Notes under the pieces: model-generated | What the model was told of the DNA's origin: nothing | The model's input: only the letters and a program-made list of their open reading frames with translations | Databases searched by the model: none | Program-made: the position numbers and the translations under genes | Source of the DNA: Bdellovibrio sp047344985 | GTDB lineage: Bacteria > Bdellovibrionota > Bdellovibrionia > Bdellovibrionales > Bdellovibrionaceae | DNA: 64,000 bases | Assembly: GCF_047344985.1 (NCBI RefSeq) | Contig: NZ_CP178861.1 | Coordinates: 2,046,001 to 2,110,000 of the forward strand | Reading direction: 5' to 3' | In this document: piece by piece, positions 26,464 to 37,160 of the stretch | Layout of the letters: each line of letters opens with the position of its first letter | Numbering within the stretch: the first letter of the stretch is position 1

Positions 26464-27105
26464 TTAATTTTTAGACGATTGAGGATAATCAACTTTATTA
26501 TCAACTATAGCATCTACAATTAAATCATTCAATTTGATCACGGCATGATTAATCTCAGGATGTCCTCTCATCTTTTCAAAAAAAGTATATTCTTTGTTTT
26601 CCTCACTAAAGGCCGCCTTTAGAGATGATGGAATAATAATCGGGAAATAAATAAACCACGTGTCACTTTTCCACTCTGTACTTTGCGTAGAAATAATTTG
26701 AGGTGTCTTTCCAGTGGTGTCATACCATACAACTTCTATAGTCCGCCTAGAGAACTCAGGAATCAAATACATCGAAAAAGCACAACCACCACATGTGCCT
26801 TTGGTGTTCTTAGATGTAGCAACTTCGATTTCTACACTCTTGATACCTTTCCGCTTTAAAATTTCTGCTGCATAGCTCGACCGATTAATCAGCTCTGCGG
26901 CTAGGCGGGAATCTACTTCTTTTTCGCTCATCCAATTTCTGACTGTAAACACCGTTGTTGCATTTGCATTTACAGATGTATGCTCATAGTGGCTGGATGG
27001 AACATCAATAGTCCATATACTGCAACCACTTAAAGTTGTAATGAAGATCGAAAATAATAATGTTAGTACTACCGTTCTTCCCAGTCGTATTTTTCTCGAC
27101 TCCAT
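26464..27105 (-). CDS. Lipoprotein encoded directly after the RHS-type gene (immunity candidate)
   Basis: A 213-residue lipoprotein from the ATG at 27105 (signal ending LSGC; a start 9 bp upstream is also possible). The mature part is an alpha/beta domain with two cysteines in TCGGCAF. It overlaps the 3' end of the giant YD-repeat gene by about 37 bp, the position occupied by immunity genes of polymorphic toxins. An outer-membrane-anchored immunity protein or a surface partner of the giant protein are both possible; no family is recognised. Confidence 0.65.
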   Translation of the reverse strand: MESRKIRLGRTVVLTLLFSIFITTLSGCSIWTIDVPSSHYEHTSVNANATTVFTVRNWMSEKEVDSRLAAELINRSSYAAEILKRKGIKSVEIEVATSKNTKGTCGGCAFSMYLIPEFSRRTIEVVWYDTTGKTPQIISTQSTEWKSDTWFIYFPIIIPSSLKAAFSEENKEYTFFEKMRGHPEINHAVIKLNDLIVDAIVDNKVDYPQSSKN

Positions 27106-30100
27106 TCTTCCCACGCCCTTCTCGGAAAATTTGGCAATTGCTCAGTAAAAAAGTGTTCTATCGCAATTTTATAGTCTCTCCACGGATCGTGACTAATACC
27201 GTTAGAAGTCCCCCCCGTAATTAGATTTCCAATTGATTCGTTCCAAGTCAAATCCTTGTTTTCTTCCTTATTTATTGCAAATATGCCGCCACCCAATTTA
27301 AGTGACCACTCGACTCCTTCATGTCGAGCCCAACCATTATGCTCAGCTACCCTTCCAAGTCCTTTTACGGTCGCTTGAGACAAACCAGACTGAATTCCTG
27401 CCCATGCTGCCTGCCAGTTGGTATCTACTGTCGTTCCTATCTGCTGCCCTCCGGAGCCAATACCAAATATGCAGTAAGTGAAAAAAGCATTCACAAAATT
27501 ATTTCCCCATTGTTCGAAGAAATTTCCACCCTCAAAAGCATTTTGATATGCAGTAGCAATAAACGCAGAAGCCAAAATATAGAAGAAGTCATCCCAACCA
27601 AATATTCTACCGCTAGGATCATTAAACATTACTGGATTATTGCCAGCATATGAATATTTATTTACCACCGTAATTGGGGAATCAATACTACCAGGATGAG
27701 GATCTTCCTGAAGGAAACGTCCCGTACTCATATCATAGTATCTAGCTCGATAATAATACAACCCCGCCTCTTTATCCAGTTCACGACCCGTAAACAAATG
27801 CGAGGTCTTTAATGGAGGATTTGAAGAGATATCTGTTCCAAATTGATTTATAATAATCATTCCATCACCAAAAGATTTATATCGATAGCTCTGTAGTAGT
27901 GCCCCCCCGTTGTCAACCACCCCCATTAATGTACCAATGTGATCCCTTAGCATATAATATGTTTTAGATGATGAAGCGAGCCCCGCTGAAACCCCGGCGG
28001 GTGTTATCTGCACCGCAAGCATATCGTCGAGATTAGTGGGATTATTAGTGTAACGCGCTAATAATTCAAAGTTAGCATTTTCTTCAGCGAAAATATGGTC
28101 ACCGTTATATATATATCTGCGATCATAATTCGTGGTGCGATCCAATAAATTAGCTCGATTGGAGACAACTTTACGGAATCTTCTTCCGAGCACGTCATAG
28201 GTATATTTAATTTCACGGATAGCAAATGTATCCAAAGGAGTTCTGAAAACTTCAACTTTCGTAAGTTGATTAACGCTGTTGTAGGTAAACTTGAAGCTTT
28301 CCTTCGCTGAGTCTCTCGGAATTTTTGTTAATACGTTACCGTTATTATCGTATTGATAGTCATATACTCCGTCAAACTGTAAGCGTCGTTTTGCCGAATC
28401 GTAAGCATACACATTTCCAGATGTTTCTGAATTTCGATTTCCAATATTATCATAGCTAAAAGTTTCGGATGGAACGCCGGGCACGCTCGAATTGACGTTT
28501 ACAAGATTTCCGTTTGAGTCATATAAGTACGTGTACTTTCCGCCGACCACTCTATTTGAAATGATATAATTTCTATCATCGTACTCATACTCGGACAATT
28601 CCCTTACGACCCCGGTTCCCACATGCATTATACTTTTTAAAAAACCGCTCGCGTTGTAATCGAAGTCTGAATGTCCGCCAGGACGGTCAATACGGCTCCA
28701 TCTTCCAATCTCATCATATGAAATTGAAAACACATCTCCCCAATTATTTGAAATTTGTGTTAATCGGCCGCCGCTGTCATATGAGTAAGTATTCTTACCA
28801 TACCCTGAACTAACTTCTTTCAAAGTCCCATCAGGGTTGTAATCATAGCTAAAAGAATATGACCGCGAGTTCGTTACATACTTTGCATCAGTATTACGGG
28901 CTACCAGTCTCTGTTGAGAATCATATAAATTTGATATAATACTAAAATTGTCATCTGCATATGTAACATTTCCGTTTGAATCATACTGATATGTGATCAA
29001 GTTGTCAGGTAGTTCGATTTTTCGCAACTGACCTATGGAATCATATGTGTACTTCTTCAAGTTACCGTTGGCATCCAACTCCTGAATCCTTCTTCCCTCT
29101 CCGTCATACGCAAACGAATTAATAAATCCCAAGGAGTTAGTTTTTGAAAGAAGTCTTCCTAGAGAGTCATAACTAAAAGTACTTTTGTTACCATTTGCAT
29201 CTATTATTTCAACCAACTCTCCCGTCGCCAAGTATTTATAACTAGTCACTTGTCCTCCGGCAGAGATGGTCTTTATCAGTCTATTATCTTCGTCGTACTC
29301 ATATACCGTTACTTTAGGCGCCCCATTTACATAAGAGGTATTAGATAAAACGTTACCCGCGAGATCATAAGAGAAAGTGGTAATTTTCCCTGAGCCATCA
29401 GTGGTTTTTGAAATATTTCCTTTAGAGTCATATTCAAAAATCATTGAATTTGACGTAAGCCCTTGCGTTCGTGTCTGTTTAGACACTAAACCAAGACTAT
29501 TGTAGACATACTGATTTTTGATGCCTGCAGGAGAAATACTCTCGATGAGATATCCCGTATTTACATCAAAAATATTCTGCGTAATGCGACCACTTCCATC
29601 AATTTCCTGTACAACGTTCCCATACACATCAAATTTTTTCTGAATAACAGTGTTCGTGTTCACGTCTTTGATCGATATCAAATCACCCGTGGCTGAATCA
29701 TAAGACATTTGCTTTTTAGAACCATCAGCTTGGATTAATTCGACTACTCTTCCATCTGGATTTCTGACAACTTTAGTAACTCGACCTAGCCCATCTTTAA
29801 ATTTATAGCCAAGACCAAAGTGATCTAGCATAACTTCTGTTACTATATTGTTCCCGTCAGTAACTCTTGTTGAAACACCGTTCTCATCTCCCTCATCTGC
29901 GAAAGAAATACTTTTTGAGTGACCAGTCACTCCATTCGCATAGGCATTGGCAATCGTTTGAGATTCAATGTCGTTTAGTGAACTTTCAGTTCCGTCTGGT
30001 CTAGATATTTTTTGCAATCTATTCCATTGATTGTAAGTAAACTGAGTTTTGAATCCTCTGCCATCAGTATCAGAGATCATCTGACCTTTGGTATCGTATT

Positions 30101-33100
30101 CAAATACTCTATTCGCACCTGTAGGTAAACTTACAGTGGTTAAAAGGTCTCCGTCATAGGAAAGAATAGTTGAACGGCCTGCGACATCAACAACCGATCT
30201 CAATTTTCCGGAAATGTAGTTCATTTGCAGCTTGGACTGATTTGGAAAATTGATTTCGGTTAAATTTCCATCTTCATCATAATCGTATGAAACGACTCGA
30301 TTTCCCCTATCAATTTCTCTTCTTTGATAGCCATTGGAATCAAATTCCTCTTTCGTACCATTTCTGTAAATACGCTCCCAAGAACCATCTTGCCTTTTAA
30401 TTAATTGAGATAAATCTCCATTCGAGGGAACAAAGGCGAGGACGCCTGATGTTGGTTTTGTAAATGAAATCCGTCTAATAGTATTATGGCCAGAGTCGAC
30501 CACCACAAGATTACCAATTTCATCAATTCCAACATTTGTAGGTGAACAGATTGAAGCAAACAACGCGGGACCATTATCGCCATCTGACTGTGAACACTGG
30601 CCATTTCCCGCTACCTTATTTGCTATTCCAGTAATTATGTTAATTTGAAGTACACGATGATTTCCAGTGTCGGCAACGTACAAAAATTTGCTTGAAGAAT
30701 CATATGCTAACCCTTGAGGATTTTTCAACATGATCGCATTTGCTGGAGCCTGGTCAGAGACGACTTGGCCGCCAGCAAAAGTAGATATTTTTCCTGTAGC
30801 ATCGACCTTTCTAATTAAGCCATTTTCAGAGGAAACATATAGATTCCCTATTTCATCGTAAGCAAGTCCTTTTGGATGAAATATACTTGCTTGTGTCGCT
30901 AATCCACCGTCACCAGCATCAATATTTTTTTGATCTCCGACTAGAATGGATACTTTTTGAGTAGAGGGATCAAATGAAAGGACACGATTATTTCCCGTAT
31001 CCGCAATTATTACTTTTCCAGATGGAGAGGCAATAACGGTACCTGGATTATTTAAACCATCTAGCGACGGATATGGATTTCCAACTTTTCCTACCCCTGG
31101 GTCCAAGTTCATAAATGGTGCTGCATAGAAATTACAGTCATACTGGGCCGTTTGCGGTTCAGGATTTCCGCAGGAAAATCCAAAACGAGACTGACAATAA
31201 TCTTGAACTGTCTCTGGGGGGCGATTGAAATAGCCATATTCCACCTGACCATTCCATAAAACATTTTCTAACGTAACGTTAGAAACAGGTTGGTATGTTC
31301 CCAAAAGGAGAGTATTTCCAGTATTTCGGTAGAACAGATGTTCGTTGCTTTGCGAAAGAAACACTTCTCCATTAGAGGCTCTGATTATTCCACCAATATT
31401 GAACTTCGTATTAAATGAATATCTAGTCGGGCTAAATTTTCCTGAATAGACGGTGCTGCACCCGCCAGAGCCACAAACAAGTGTCTGCTTACAGCTGTAC
31501 CACCCTTGTGAAGTTAACTTACCAGAACTCGTTGGCAAAACTGAAAGGTCTCGAACAACGGAGTTTACGGACGATAGGTTCACTTCTGATAAATATGATT
31601 TTTTACTACTGCTGTCATGTCGACCAAACAATGCCTTTGGCCATGACGATAAGTCTACAGCATTCTTTAGATCTGCATTTGTCCCATTTGCATCGAAAAG
31701 AGTTGTAATAACATTGTTAACTGCGTATGTCGAAACACTGCCATCATTTTCTTCAACCATCAAACGAGAGTTCGATGGATTGAAGATACGACTTGCCCCA
31801 GTTAAATGCCACCCTCGACCAATGCTAGATTTCGTTTTATTTTGAACGAGAATGTCAGCTTGAATGTCATCCGGCAACATAGATACTAACTGCTGATCAA
31901 CGTTGGTAATGGTAGTTGTCTCGCTTTCGTGCTTAACGAGGGATTCGTCTACCCATTCCCAACGCTCGCGCGTTGGCGTATTCGTAGTAATTGTTAAATT
32001 CTTTAACTTAACCTGAAATCTCGCTAATGATGGATGAATTCCAGATGTCAAGTATTCACCAGTCTCTGGGTCCTTAAGCTCGACAGCAAAGCTGATAACT
32101 GATGAAGTAGGCAAACCGGTTTGTTTTAAAATTTCAGTAGCGACAGCGTTCGTAATTTCTTTTCCAGAAATTTGCTTTATTTCATCGTCAAGCTCATTAT
32201 TTGTGAAAGTAACTTGATCAGAGGCTACCTTACTTACAAAAAACTGAGAGCTGATTGTATCAGGTGCCCATAGATTTGAACTTTGCCAATCTAAATGATA
32301 ACTATTTTGAACTAGCCAATATATCCAAGTTTTATAACACTCCTCCCAGACGCCCGGAATAACGTCATAACAAATCGTAGTTCTAAATCCACCCTTCCTT
32401 GATTCAAAACCACTGCCTGACCCGCTTTGCGGATCAAATGGCTTTGGTACTGCAAAGATGTTTGAGACAAATGCCGTCGGATTTGCCCAAGTACTTTTGT
32501 ATTTAATAGTGGGCTTAATCTCGCGACCATAAACTTTGAAGCTTGGTAAGGTGACCGCTCTTTCTAATCCACCAGTAGAAGCATCAATTCCATACAAATC
32601 AGGCTTCTGCATTGATGCGATTAATGGAGCCAAAGGAACCGCATAAATGGAACTAAAATGAGTAATGCCTGAATCCGGATTCGAAACAACAGAGGTCCCA
32701 TCAGAGGAAACCTTGCCGACTCCGTCCACCTCCCAAACGCCTTTAGTAGAGTTCATGGAAACAAAGACCATGTGCGTTCCAGGGGGCAATTCGTTATCAT
32801 TTGGTAAAGTGACTGCCACTTTCTTTGTGAACGTTGTACCTGATGGTTCCAAAGAAATGACATTCGTTGGTTTAAACCCCGAAGGCACCGGCATTGTTGC
32901 TCTTCCAGCTGGAATTGTAATCATGTTAATGGTGCCGGTACTTACTCCACCTGGAAACTTTGCTGAGCCGGCAGGTATTTTCAAACTCACACCAGGAGCA
33001 TGACTGCTAGATATCACAGTTTCAGATGAAGCTACCACTGTTGTCTCTGTGCCATCTAGAATTAATGGTGTTAAATAGATAGGAACTTTCAGACTATTAT

Positions 33101-36038
33101 TCTGTCCAAGACCAATATTGAGTGCCAACATGGTTGTTGAAAAAATACGTTTAGGTCCATTAGAGCTTTGTAGTACGGTTGAACCATCAACTCTGACAGT
33201 CTGATCACCCGTAGGTGGGCTAAGAAAAACAAATCTACCAGCGTCATCGGTATACGAAATTTTGCTATTGTTACTAACAAAGGAAACCTTCGCATTTACA
33301 AGCGGATTTCCGTAAATATCTTTCACTACTCCAGCTAATGATGTCGTATTAGCAAAGCTTACGGTGAGTTCTTCTTTTTGACCATTTTGTAAGTCCGTTA
33401 CCTTAAGCTTAGCGGTTTCAAAAGACTTCAGTTTTAAGTGGAATGATCCATCAGGATTTGATTCTCCTTCTTGCCCGTTGAAAAACGAACTTGCAACCTC
33501 CACCTTCGCACCAGGTCTTGTCGATGAGGCAGCACCTACTACCCACATATGTACACTATCTGGGTCCGCGACAACGGTAACCAGCTCTGCAATTAGCAAT
33601 TTAATTGATATAGAAGATGAAGTAACAATTCGAGATTCATTTCCTGCATAGTCTTTTGCAATCCAAGTAAAGCTTTGGTTGCCCTGATTTGAGAGAACGT
33701 AGTAACCGCTAAATATCGTGCCATCCGAACTCAAACTAAGTTTGACACCATTGACAGTGATAGATTTTAAACTTTCGTCTGACGTACCAGACATCTCTAT
33801 CTTTGCTCGATCAATGAGCGATCCATCTTGAGGGGTAATTACTGTCAACTTAGGAGCAATTGTGTCTCTTTTGATTTCTAATACTCCCGATGTCGAAGAA
33901 TTTCCGGCAGCATCAGTCGAAGTTACCTTTAAACGATTTGTTCCTTCGACATTTAATTCAAAAGGAAATACGAATGATCTATTTGAAGTCTCGAAGATGA
34001 CTGTATCATTTACAATCACTTTTGACCAAACCGTTGAGGAATCGCCAACAGTAATTGTCACAGGTACTGAAGGCTTGTTAGTGATTGTCTCACCAGTGTA
34101 TGAGAGACTAATCGATGGAGCAGTGTTGTCGAAAATAACTTCGATTGGCCTAGAAATCACGGTTTCATTTCCCGCTAGATCTCTTCCTCGCACGACGACA
34201 CTTTTAACACCAGCTTCTGATATTAAAGCCTCTCCCGTAAATGACTCTGCACCACTCAAAATATTAACTGTTATGTTATTAATTATTGCGCCTGAAAGAG
34301 GTTCATTTGAAATAACCGAAACGCTAACTGAAAGAGGTAGTTTATTAGTATAGAACTTTCTACCATTGTCCGGATAGTTAAATGTTAAAATCGGTGGAGT
34401 CGTGTCGTAACTGACTTTAGAAATTGCGCTCGCAGAGTTGCCGGCTTTATCTAATGCAGTAACTTTAATTTCATTCAAACCAGGTTTTAATTGCACGGAA
34501 GTTTGAAACGCGGAAAGTGACGAATACGCGACTTCTATACCATTTAGAAATACTTTTGAATCTACTGGAGATGCGTCTGTTAAATAAACGTTGAGATTAA
34601 AATTCGCCGTTGGAGCTTCATAGCCCTCTTCGTGACCAAATGCAATTTTTGGCGCCGTTCTATCTACCACGACTCTTGAACTATAAGGACTCGTTACATT
34701 ACCGCTGATATCCGCCACCGTTGCATTTAGGACATACTCACCCTCAACGAATGAGCCAAGACTCCCCGCCCATTTGTAATCTGAACCATCATTTGAAGCC
34801 GTCGCCGTTAAAGCTGAAGCAATATCAATAACCGCATCTTGCCCAGCAATAGTATGCGCTTTAATTTTCGCTGATAGTGTACTTGGATTTAGTCTTCCAA
34901 AAGCGTCACTCGCCATGAGAGAAACTGGCGGAAATTCTTTTACAAAGTGATCTTCCTGGGTCGGTAAGCTTTCAGCAAGCCAAACTGGTACAACACCGTC
35001 AGGAAGAACACGCAACTTATACGCCAAAGAACCAATCTTATTTTTCTTTTTTCCTTTTTCATATCTATGGAATGAAAGTTCAAAAATGTTGTTGTCAGTA
35101 GCCTTTACATTTTGAAGAGAAATATTTAAGGCGACGGACTCCTTATTGGTATCCATCGTTCCGGACTGAATTACCTTTCCGTCTAGTGTTAGCTCTGCTA
35201 GATAATTATTTTTATCTTTGTTTTTGTAGTAGTCGTCATCCGAATCTACTACACCGATTCTTGCTATCTTTGCAGAAATAGCAACTGGCATCTTATCAAA
35301 AACGACGCCCAGGCTTGATGAGATGGAGAATCTAAAATTATTAATAGAGGTATCAATGCGACTAGAGCTTGCTGTTTTATTATCGACCTGAAGAGCAGTC
35401 ACGTTGGCAGCAATGAGATTGTCATCAGAATTTAGACGATCCTCGATTTTATCTCTTAATTGTTGAAGTTTTAGGATTTCTTTTTCAACAACAGCAATAA
35501 CTGTTTTAAGTGCCTTATTTTTCTCGTAATGTTTTTTTAGGTCTAACAGTGCACTCAAGCGGCGTTCAAGCTTCCCTTGAATAGAAGAAAGTTGCTTAAG
35601 CTTTTGTTTGTCGTGGTGGTTATTGAAGATTTTAATGGATAACTGATTTAATTCATCAATGGAAACGGCATTAGACTCATAAGTAAACTTGATCTCTTCT
35701 TTGCCATTGCTTTGAAGAGCTAACGCAGAAGAAACGTCTACTGCTGAACTCGGGAATGTTCCAACAATGTCGATCCCTTGTTTTTGGAAATTTTCAAGAA
35801 GACCCTTTTTATTATCGCCAAAAAGATCATCCCAAAGTTCTTCAAACCAATTCTTTTTGCCGACGACTTTGATAGAGCCTTTGAATTTTACTTTATCGCC
35901 TGTCTTAAATGAAGAACCTTGCGGCTCTATGGATACGACAACGCTTTGTTCGTCAGCTTTTCCAAGGTAGCTTGTCGACGCTACTGCAATATTTGAGGCA
36001 AGGGCTGAAATGATCGCAAGTTTAATGAACGTTTTCAT
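27069..36038 (-). CDS. Giant exported YD/RHS-repeat protein with Ig-like and NHL repeats
   Basis: About 2989 residues from the ATG at 36038, with a signal peptide (MKTFIKLAIISALASNIAVA). In order: a coiled coil (about 145-215); several bacterial Ig-like domains marked by DTTPP/DNTAP-type linkers (about 390-820); a carboxypeptidase-regulatory-like domain (GNPLVNAKVSF, about 900-975); a ZU5-like segment with IPAGSAKFPGG (about 1010-1130); NHL beta-propeller repeats (VIADTGNNRVLSF, LYVADTGNHRVLQI; about 1650-1870); over twenty YD repeats (about 1880-2660); and the RHS core end GLYYYRARYYDMSTGRFLQEDP (about 2755-2780). A roughly 180-residue variable tip follows NDPSGR. It is probably a surface adhesin or polymorphic toxin. 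Its ATG overlaps the upstream lipoprotein's stop as TAATG. Confidence 0.93.
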   Translation of the reverse strand: MKTFIKLAIISALASNIAVASTSYLGKADEQSVVVSIEPQGSSFKTGDKVKFKGSIKVVGKKNWFEELWDDLFGDNKKGLLENFQKQGIDIVGTFPSSAVDVSSALALQSNGKEEIKFTYESNAVSIDELNQLSIKIFNNHHDKQKLKQLSSIQGKLERRLSALLDLKKHYEKNKALKTVIAVVEKEILKLQQLRDKIEDRLNSDDNLIAANVTALQVDNKTASSSRIDTSINNFRFSISSSLGVVFDKMPVAISAKIARIGVVDSDDDYYKNKDKNNYLAELTLDGKVIQSGTMDTNKESVALNISLQNVKATDNNIFELSFHRYEKGKKKNKIGSLAYKLRVLPDGVVPVWLAESLPTQEDHFVKEFPPVSLMASDAFGRLNPSTLSAKIKAHTIAGQDAVIDIASALTATASNDGSDYKWAGSLGSFVEGEYVLNATVADISGNVTSPYSSRVVVDRTAPKIAFGHEEGYEAPTANFNLNVYLTDASPVDSKVFLNGIEVAYSSLSAFQTSVQLKPGLNEIKVTALDKAGNSASAISKVSYDTTPPILTFNYPDNGRKFYTNKLPLSVSVSVISNEPLSGAIINNITVNILSGAESFTGEALISEAGVKSVVVRGRDLAGNETVISRPIEVIFDNTAPSISLSYTGETITNKPSVPVTITVGDSSTVWSKVIVNDTVIFETSNRSFVFPFELNVEGTNRLKVTSTDAAGNSSTSGVLEIKRDTIAPKLTVITPQDGSLIDRAKIEMSGTSDESLKSITVNGVKLSLSSDGTIFSGYYVLSNQGNQSFTWIAKDYAGNESRIVTSSSISIKLLIAELVTVVADPDSVHMWVVGAASSTRPGAKVEVASSFFNGQEGESNPDGSFHLKLKSFETAKLKVTDLQNGQKEELTVSFANTTSLAGVVKDIYGNPLVNAKVSFVSNNSKISYTDDAGRFVFLSPPTGDQTVRVDGSTVLQSSNGPKRIFSTTMLALNIGLGQNNSLKVPIYLTPLILDGTETTVVASSETVISSSHAPGVSLKIPAGSAKFPGGVSTGTINMITIPAGRATMPVPSGFKPTNVISLEPSGTTFTKKVAVTLPNDNELPPGTHMVFVSMNSTKGVWEVDGVGKVSSDGTSVVSNPDSGITHFSSIYAVPLAPLIASMQKPDLYGIDASTGGLERAVTLPSFKVYGREIKPTIKYKSTWANPTAFVSNIFAVPKPFDPQSGSGSGFESRKGGFRTTICYDVIPGVWEECYKTWIYWLVQNSYHLDWQSSNLWAPDTISSQFFVSKVASDQVTFTNNELDDEIKQISGKEITNAVATEILKQTGLPTSSVISFAVELKDPETGEYLTSGIHPSLARFQVKLKNLTITTNTPTRERWEWVDESLVKHESETTTITNVDQQLVSMLPDDIQADILVQNKTKSSIGRGWHLTGASRIFNPSNSRLMVEENDGSVSTYAVNNVITTLFDANGTNADLKNAVDLSSWPKALFGRHDSSSKKSYLSEVNLSSVNSVVRDLSVLPTSSGKLTSQGWYSCKQTLVCGSGGCSTVYSGKFSPTRYSFNTKFNIGGIIRASNGEVFLSQSNEHLFYRNTGNTLLLGTYQPVSNVTLENVLWNGQVEYGYFNRPPETVQDYCQSRFGFSCGNPEPQTAQYDCNFYAAPFMNLDPGVGKVGNPYPSLDGLNNPGTVIASPSGKVIIADTGNNRVLSFDPSTQKVSILVGDQKNIDAGDGGLATQASIFHPKGLAYDEIGNLYVSSENGLIRKVDATGKISTFAGGQVVSDQAPANAIMLKNPQGLAYDSSSKFLYVADTGNHRVLQINIITGIANKVAGNGQCSQSDGDNGPALFASICSPTNVGIDEIGNLVVVDSGHNTIRRISFTKPTSGVLAFVPSNGDLSQLIKRQDGSWERIYRNGTKEEFDSNGYQRREIDRGNRVVSYDYDEDGNLTEINFPNQSKLQMNYISGKLRSVVDVAGRSTILSYDGDLLTTVSLPTGANRVFEYDTKGQMISDTDGRGFKTQFTYNQWNRLQKISRPDGTESSLNDIESQTIANAYANGVTGHSKSISFADEGDENGVSTRVTDGNNIVTEVMLDHFGLGYKFKDGLGRVTKVVRNPDGRVVELIQADGSKKQMSYDSATGDLISIKDVNTNTVIQKKFDVYGNVVQEIDGSGRITQNIFDVNTGYLIESISPAGIKNQYVYNSLGLVSKQTRTQGLTSNSMIFEYDSKGNISKTTDGSGKITTFSYDLAGNVLSNTSYVNGAPKVTVYEYDEDNRLIKTISAGGQVTSYKYLATGELVEIIDANGNKSTFSYDSLGRLLSKTNSLGFINSFAYDGEGRRIQELDANGNLKKYTYDSIGQLRKIELPDNLITYQYDSNGNVTYADDNFSIISNLYDSQQRLVARNTDAKYVTNSRSYSFSYDYNPDGTLKEVSSGYGKNTYSYDSGGRLTQISNNWGDVFSISYDEIGRWSRIDRPGGHSDFDYNASGFLKSIMHVGTGVVRELSEYEYDDRNYIISNRVVGGKYTYLYDSNGNLVNVNSSVPGVPSETFSYDNIGNRNSETSGNVYAYDSAKRRLQFDGVYDYQYDNNGNVLTKIPRDSAKESFKFTYNSVNQLTKVEVFRTPLDTFAIREIKYTYDVLGRRFRKVVSNRANLLDRTTNYDRRYIYNGDHIFAEENANFELLARYTNNPTNLDDMLAVQITPAGVSAGLASSSKTYYMLRDHIGTLMGVVDNGGALLQSYRYKSFGDGMIIINQFGTDISSNPPLKTSHLFTGRELDKEAGLYYYRARYYDMSTGRFLQEDPHPGSIDSPITVVNKYSYAGNNPVMFNDPSGRIFGWDDFFYILASAFIATAYQNAFEGGNFFEQWGNNFVNAFFTYCIFGIGSGGQQIGTTVDTNWQAAWAGIQSGLSQATVKGLGRVAEHNGWARHEGVEWSLKLGGGIFAINKEENKDLTWNESIGNLITGGTSNGISHDPWRDYKIAIEHFFTEQLPNFPRRAWEEWSREKYDWEER

Positions 36039-36367
36039 TATTTCACCCAACCTTTCAATTCATTTTCCTCACTGAGAAGACCTTCTGATTCCAGAAGCGA
36101 CATATCCTCTGAAACTAAAGCGTAATTTTGGTCTTCATTTAAGGCTTTTACGACGCTTTCAACTTTAGCGACCGCAGCTTCAGGTTTTGTGAATTCATCT
36201 GAAGTTGGCGCAGTCACCACTGGAGAACTAGGGGAAATTGGAGAAACAATTGGAGACTCAGCAATTGGCATAGATACAATTTCTTTTAACGAGCTGATTT
36301 GACTATCGCTACCAATACAGGCTGTGAGCGACAAAGAGACTAGAATACAAAGACGTGCGAACTTCAT
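36038..36367 (-). CDS. Small Ser/Pro-rich lipoprotein upstream of the RHS gene
   Basis: A 109-residue lipoprotein from the ATG at 36367, which follows GGAGG; signal MKFARLCILVSLSLTAC. The mature part has a Ser/Pro linker (IAESPIVSPISPSSPVV) and an acidic helical C-terminus. Its stop and the RHS start share a base (TAATG), so the two are probably co-translated. It may be an envelope partner or secretion aid of the giant protein. No family recognised. Confidence 0.7.
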   Translation of the reverse strand: MKFARLCILVSLSLTACIGSDSQISSLKEIVSMPIAESPIVSPISPSSPVVTAPTSDEFTKPEAAVAKVESVVKALNEDQNYALVSEDMSLLESEGLLSEENELKGWVK

Positions 36368-36578
36368 GCTTCCTCCAACGTACAACTTAAAATAAGCGTA
36401 TTAAGATTCGGGAGGTTTAATAACTTTCTTCAATCAAGATTCTGTAAAACTTAATAGTGTTTATTTGTGATACAAAACAGAGTCTAGTTTGTTCGCAATT
36501 GAGGCGTATTTTAAAAATAATTTTTAATCAAATGAGAGAAAATACGGATTTATAGCCTGAAGCGTTCGCTCAGACATT

Positions 36579-37037
36579 TTAGAATGGACACTCTTCACGA
36601 AGAAACTCGTCGTTCTTGATCTTATATTGCACATTCATTGTAACCGTCCGGCTACCGTTGTCTTTATCCTTCCCAAAAATCTCGTCTTGGTAGCGAACTA
36701 TCGTATCGACAAATAATGGTGATGCTTGGTCTGAACAATTAAATACCTTTGAAAAGCTATGGACGGCTCCAAAGTTTCTGTTAATTTCACGGCCCTTTTT
36801 AAGGTCGGCTAGGATTGCTTTATGCTCCTGCTGGTAGTACTGCCCATACTCAATCTTTAAAGGTTCTATGATTGCACAATCTCCTTGTTGTGTGGTGGCT
36901 CCCGCCAAAAAGTAAAAGGGAGAATATGCGTACGCTTGATTCATACCAGTTTGGCATGCATAGGGTCTATGAGCTACACTTGCGCAACCTACGATACCAA
37001 GGGTGACTAAAATGATTTTTAAATGGCTACCCATCAT
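36579..37037 (-). CDS. Lipoprotein, paralogue of the one at 37831
   Basis: A 152-residue lipoprotein (signal ending GIVGC). It shares a clear pattern with the protein at 37831-38286: GCAS followed by R-x-YAC, then a Tyr-rich stretch, GDCA, an E-x-GQYY motif and EIFGKD-x-DN near the C-terminus. Four mature cysteines are conserved between them and probably form disulfides. The duplication within about 1 kb suggests local gene amplification. Function unknown. Confidence 0.72.
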   Translation of the reverse strand: MMGSHLKIILVTLGIVGCASVAHRPYACQTGMNQAYAYSPFYFLAGATTQQGDCAIIEPLKIEYGQYYQQEHKAILADLKKGREINRNFGAVHSFSKVFNCSDQASPLFVDTIVRYQDEIFGKDKDNGSRTVTMNVQYKIKNDEFLREECPF

Positions 37038-37160
37038 ACATCATACTTCTACCAATTGAGAATAGATCATATACATCCTGCCATCACGGCACCTTTGCAC
37101 AAATATTGATTTGAAAATGTCTCCCTCATATTTATCGAACCCAGTGTATCAAACTGCAAT

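Noticed and set aside
31453..34353. ORFs of 100-160 codons on the + strand opposite the giant YD-repeat gene
   Set aside because: They have no ribosome-binding sites or recognisable domains and lie wholly inside a domain-rich coding gene.
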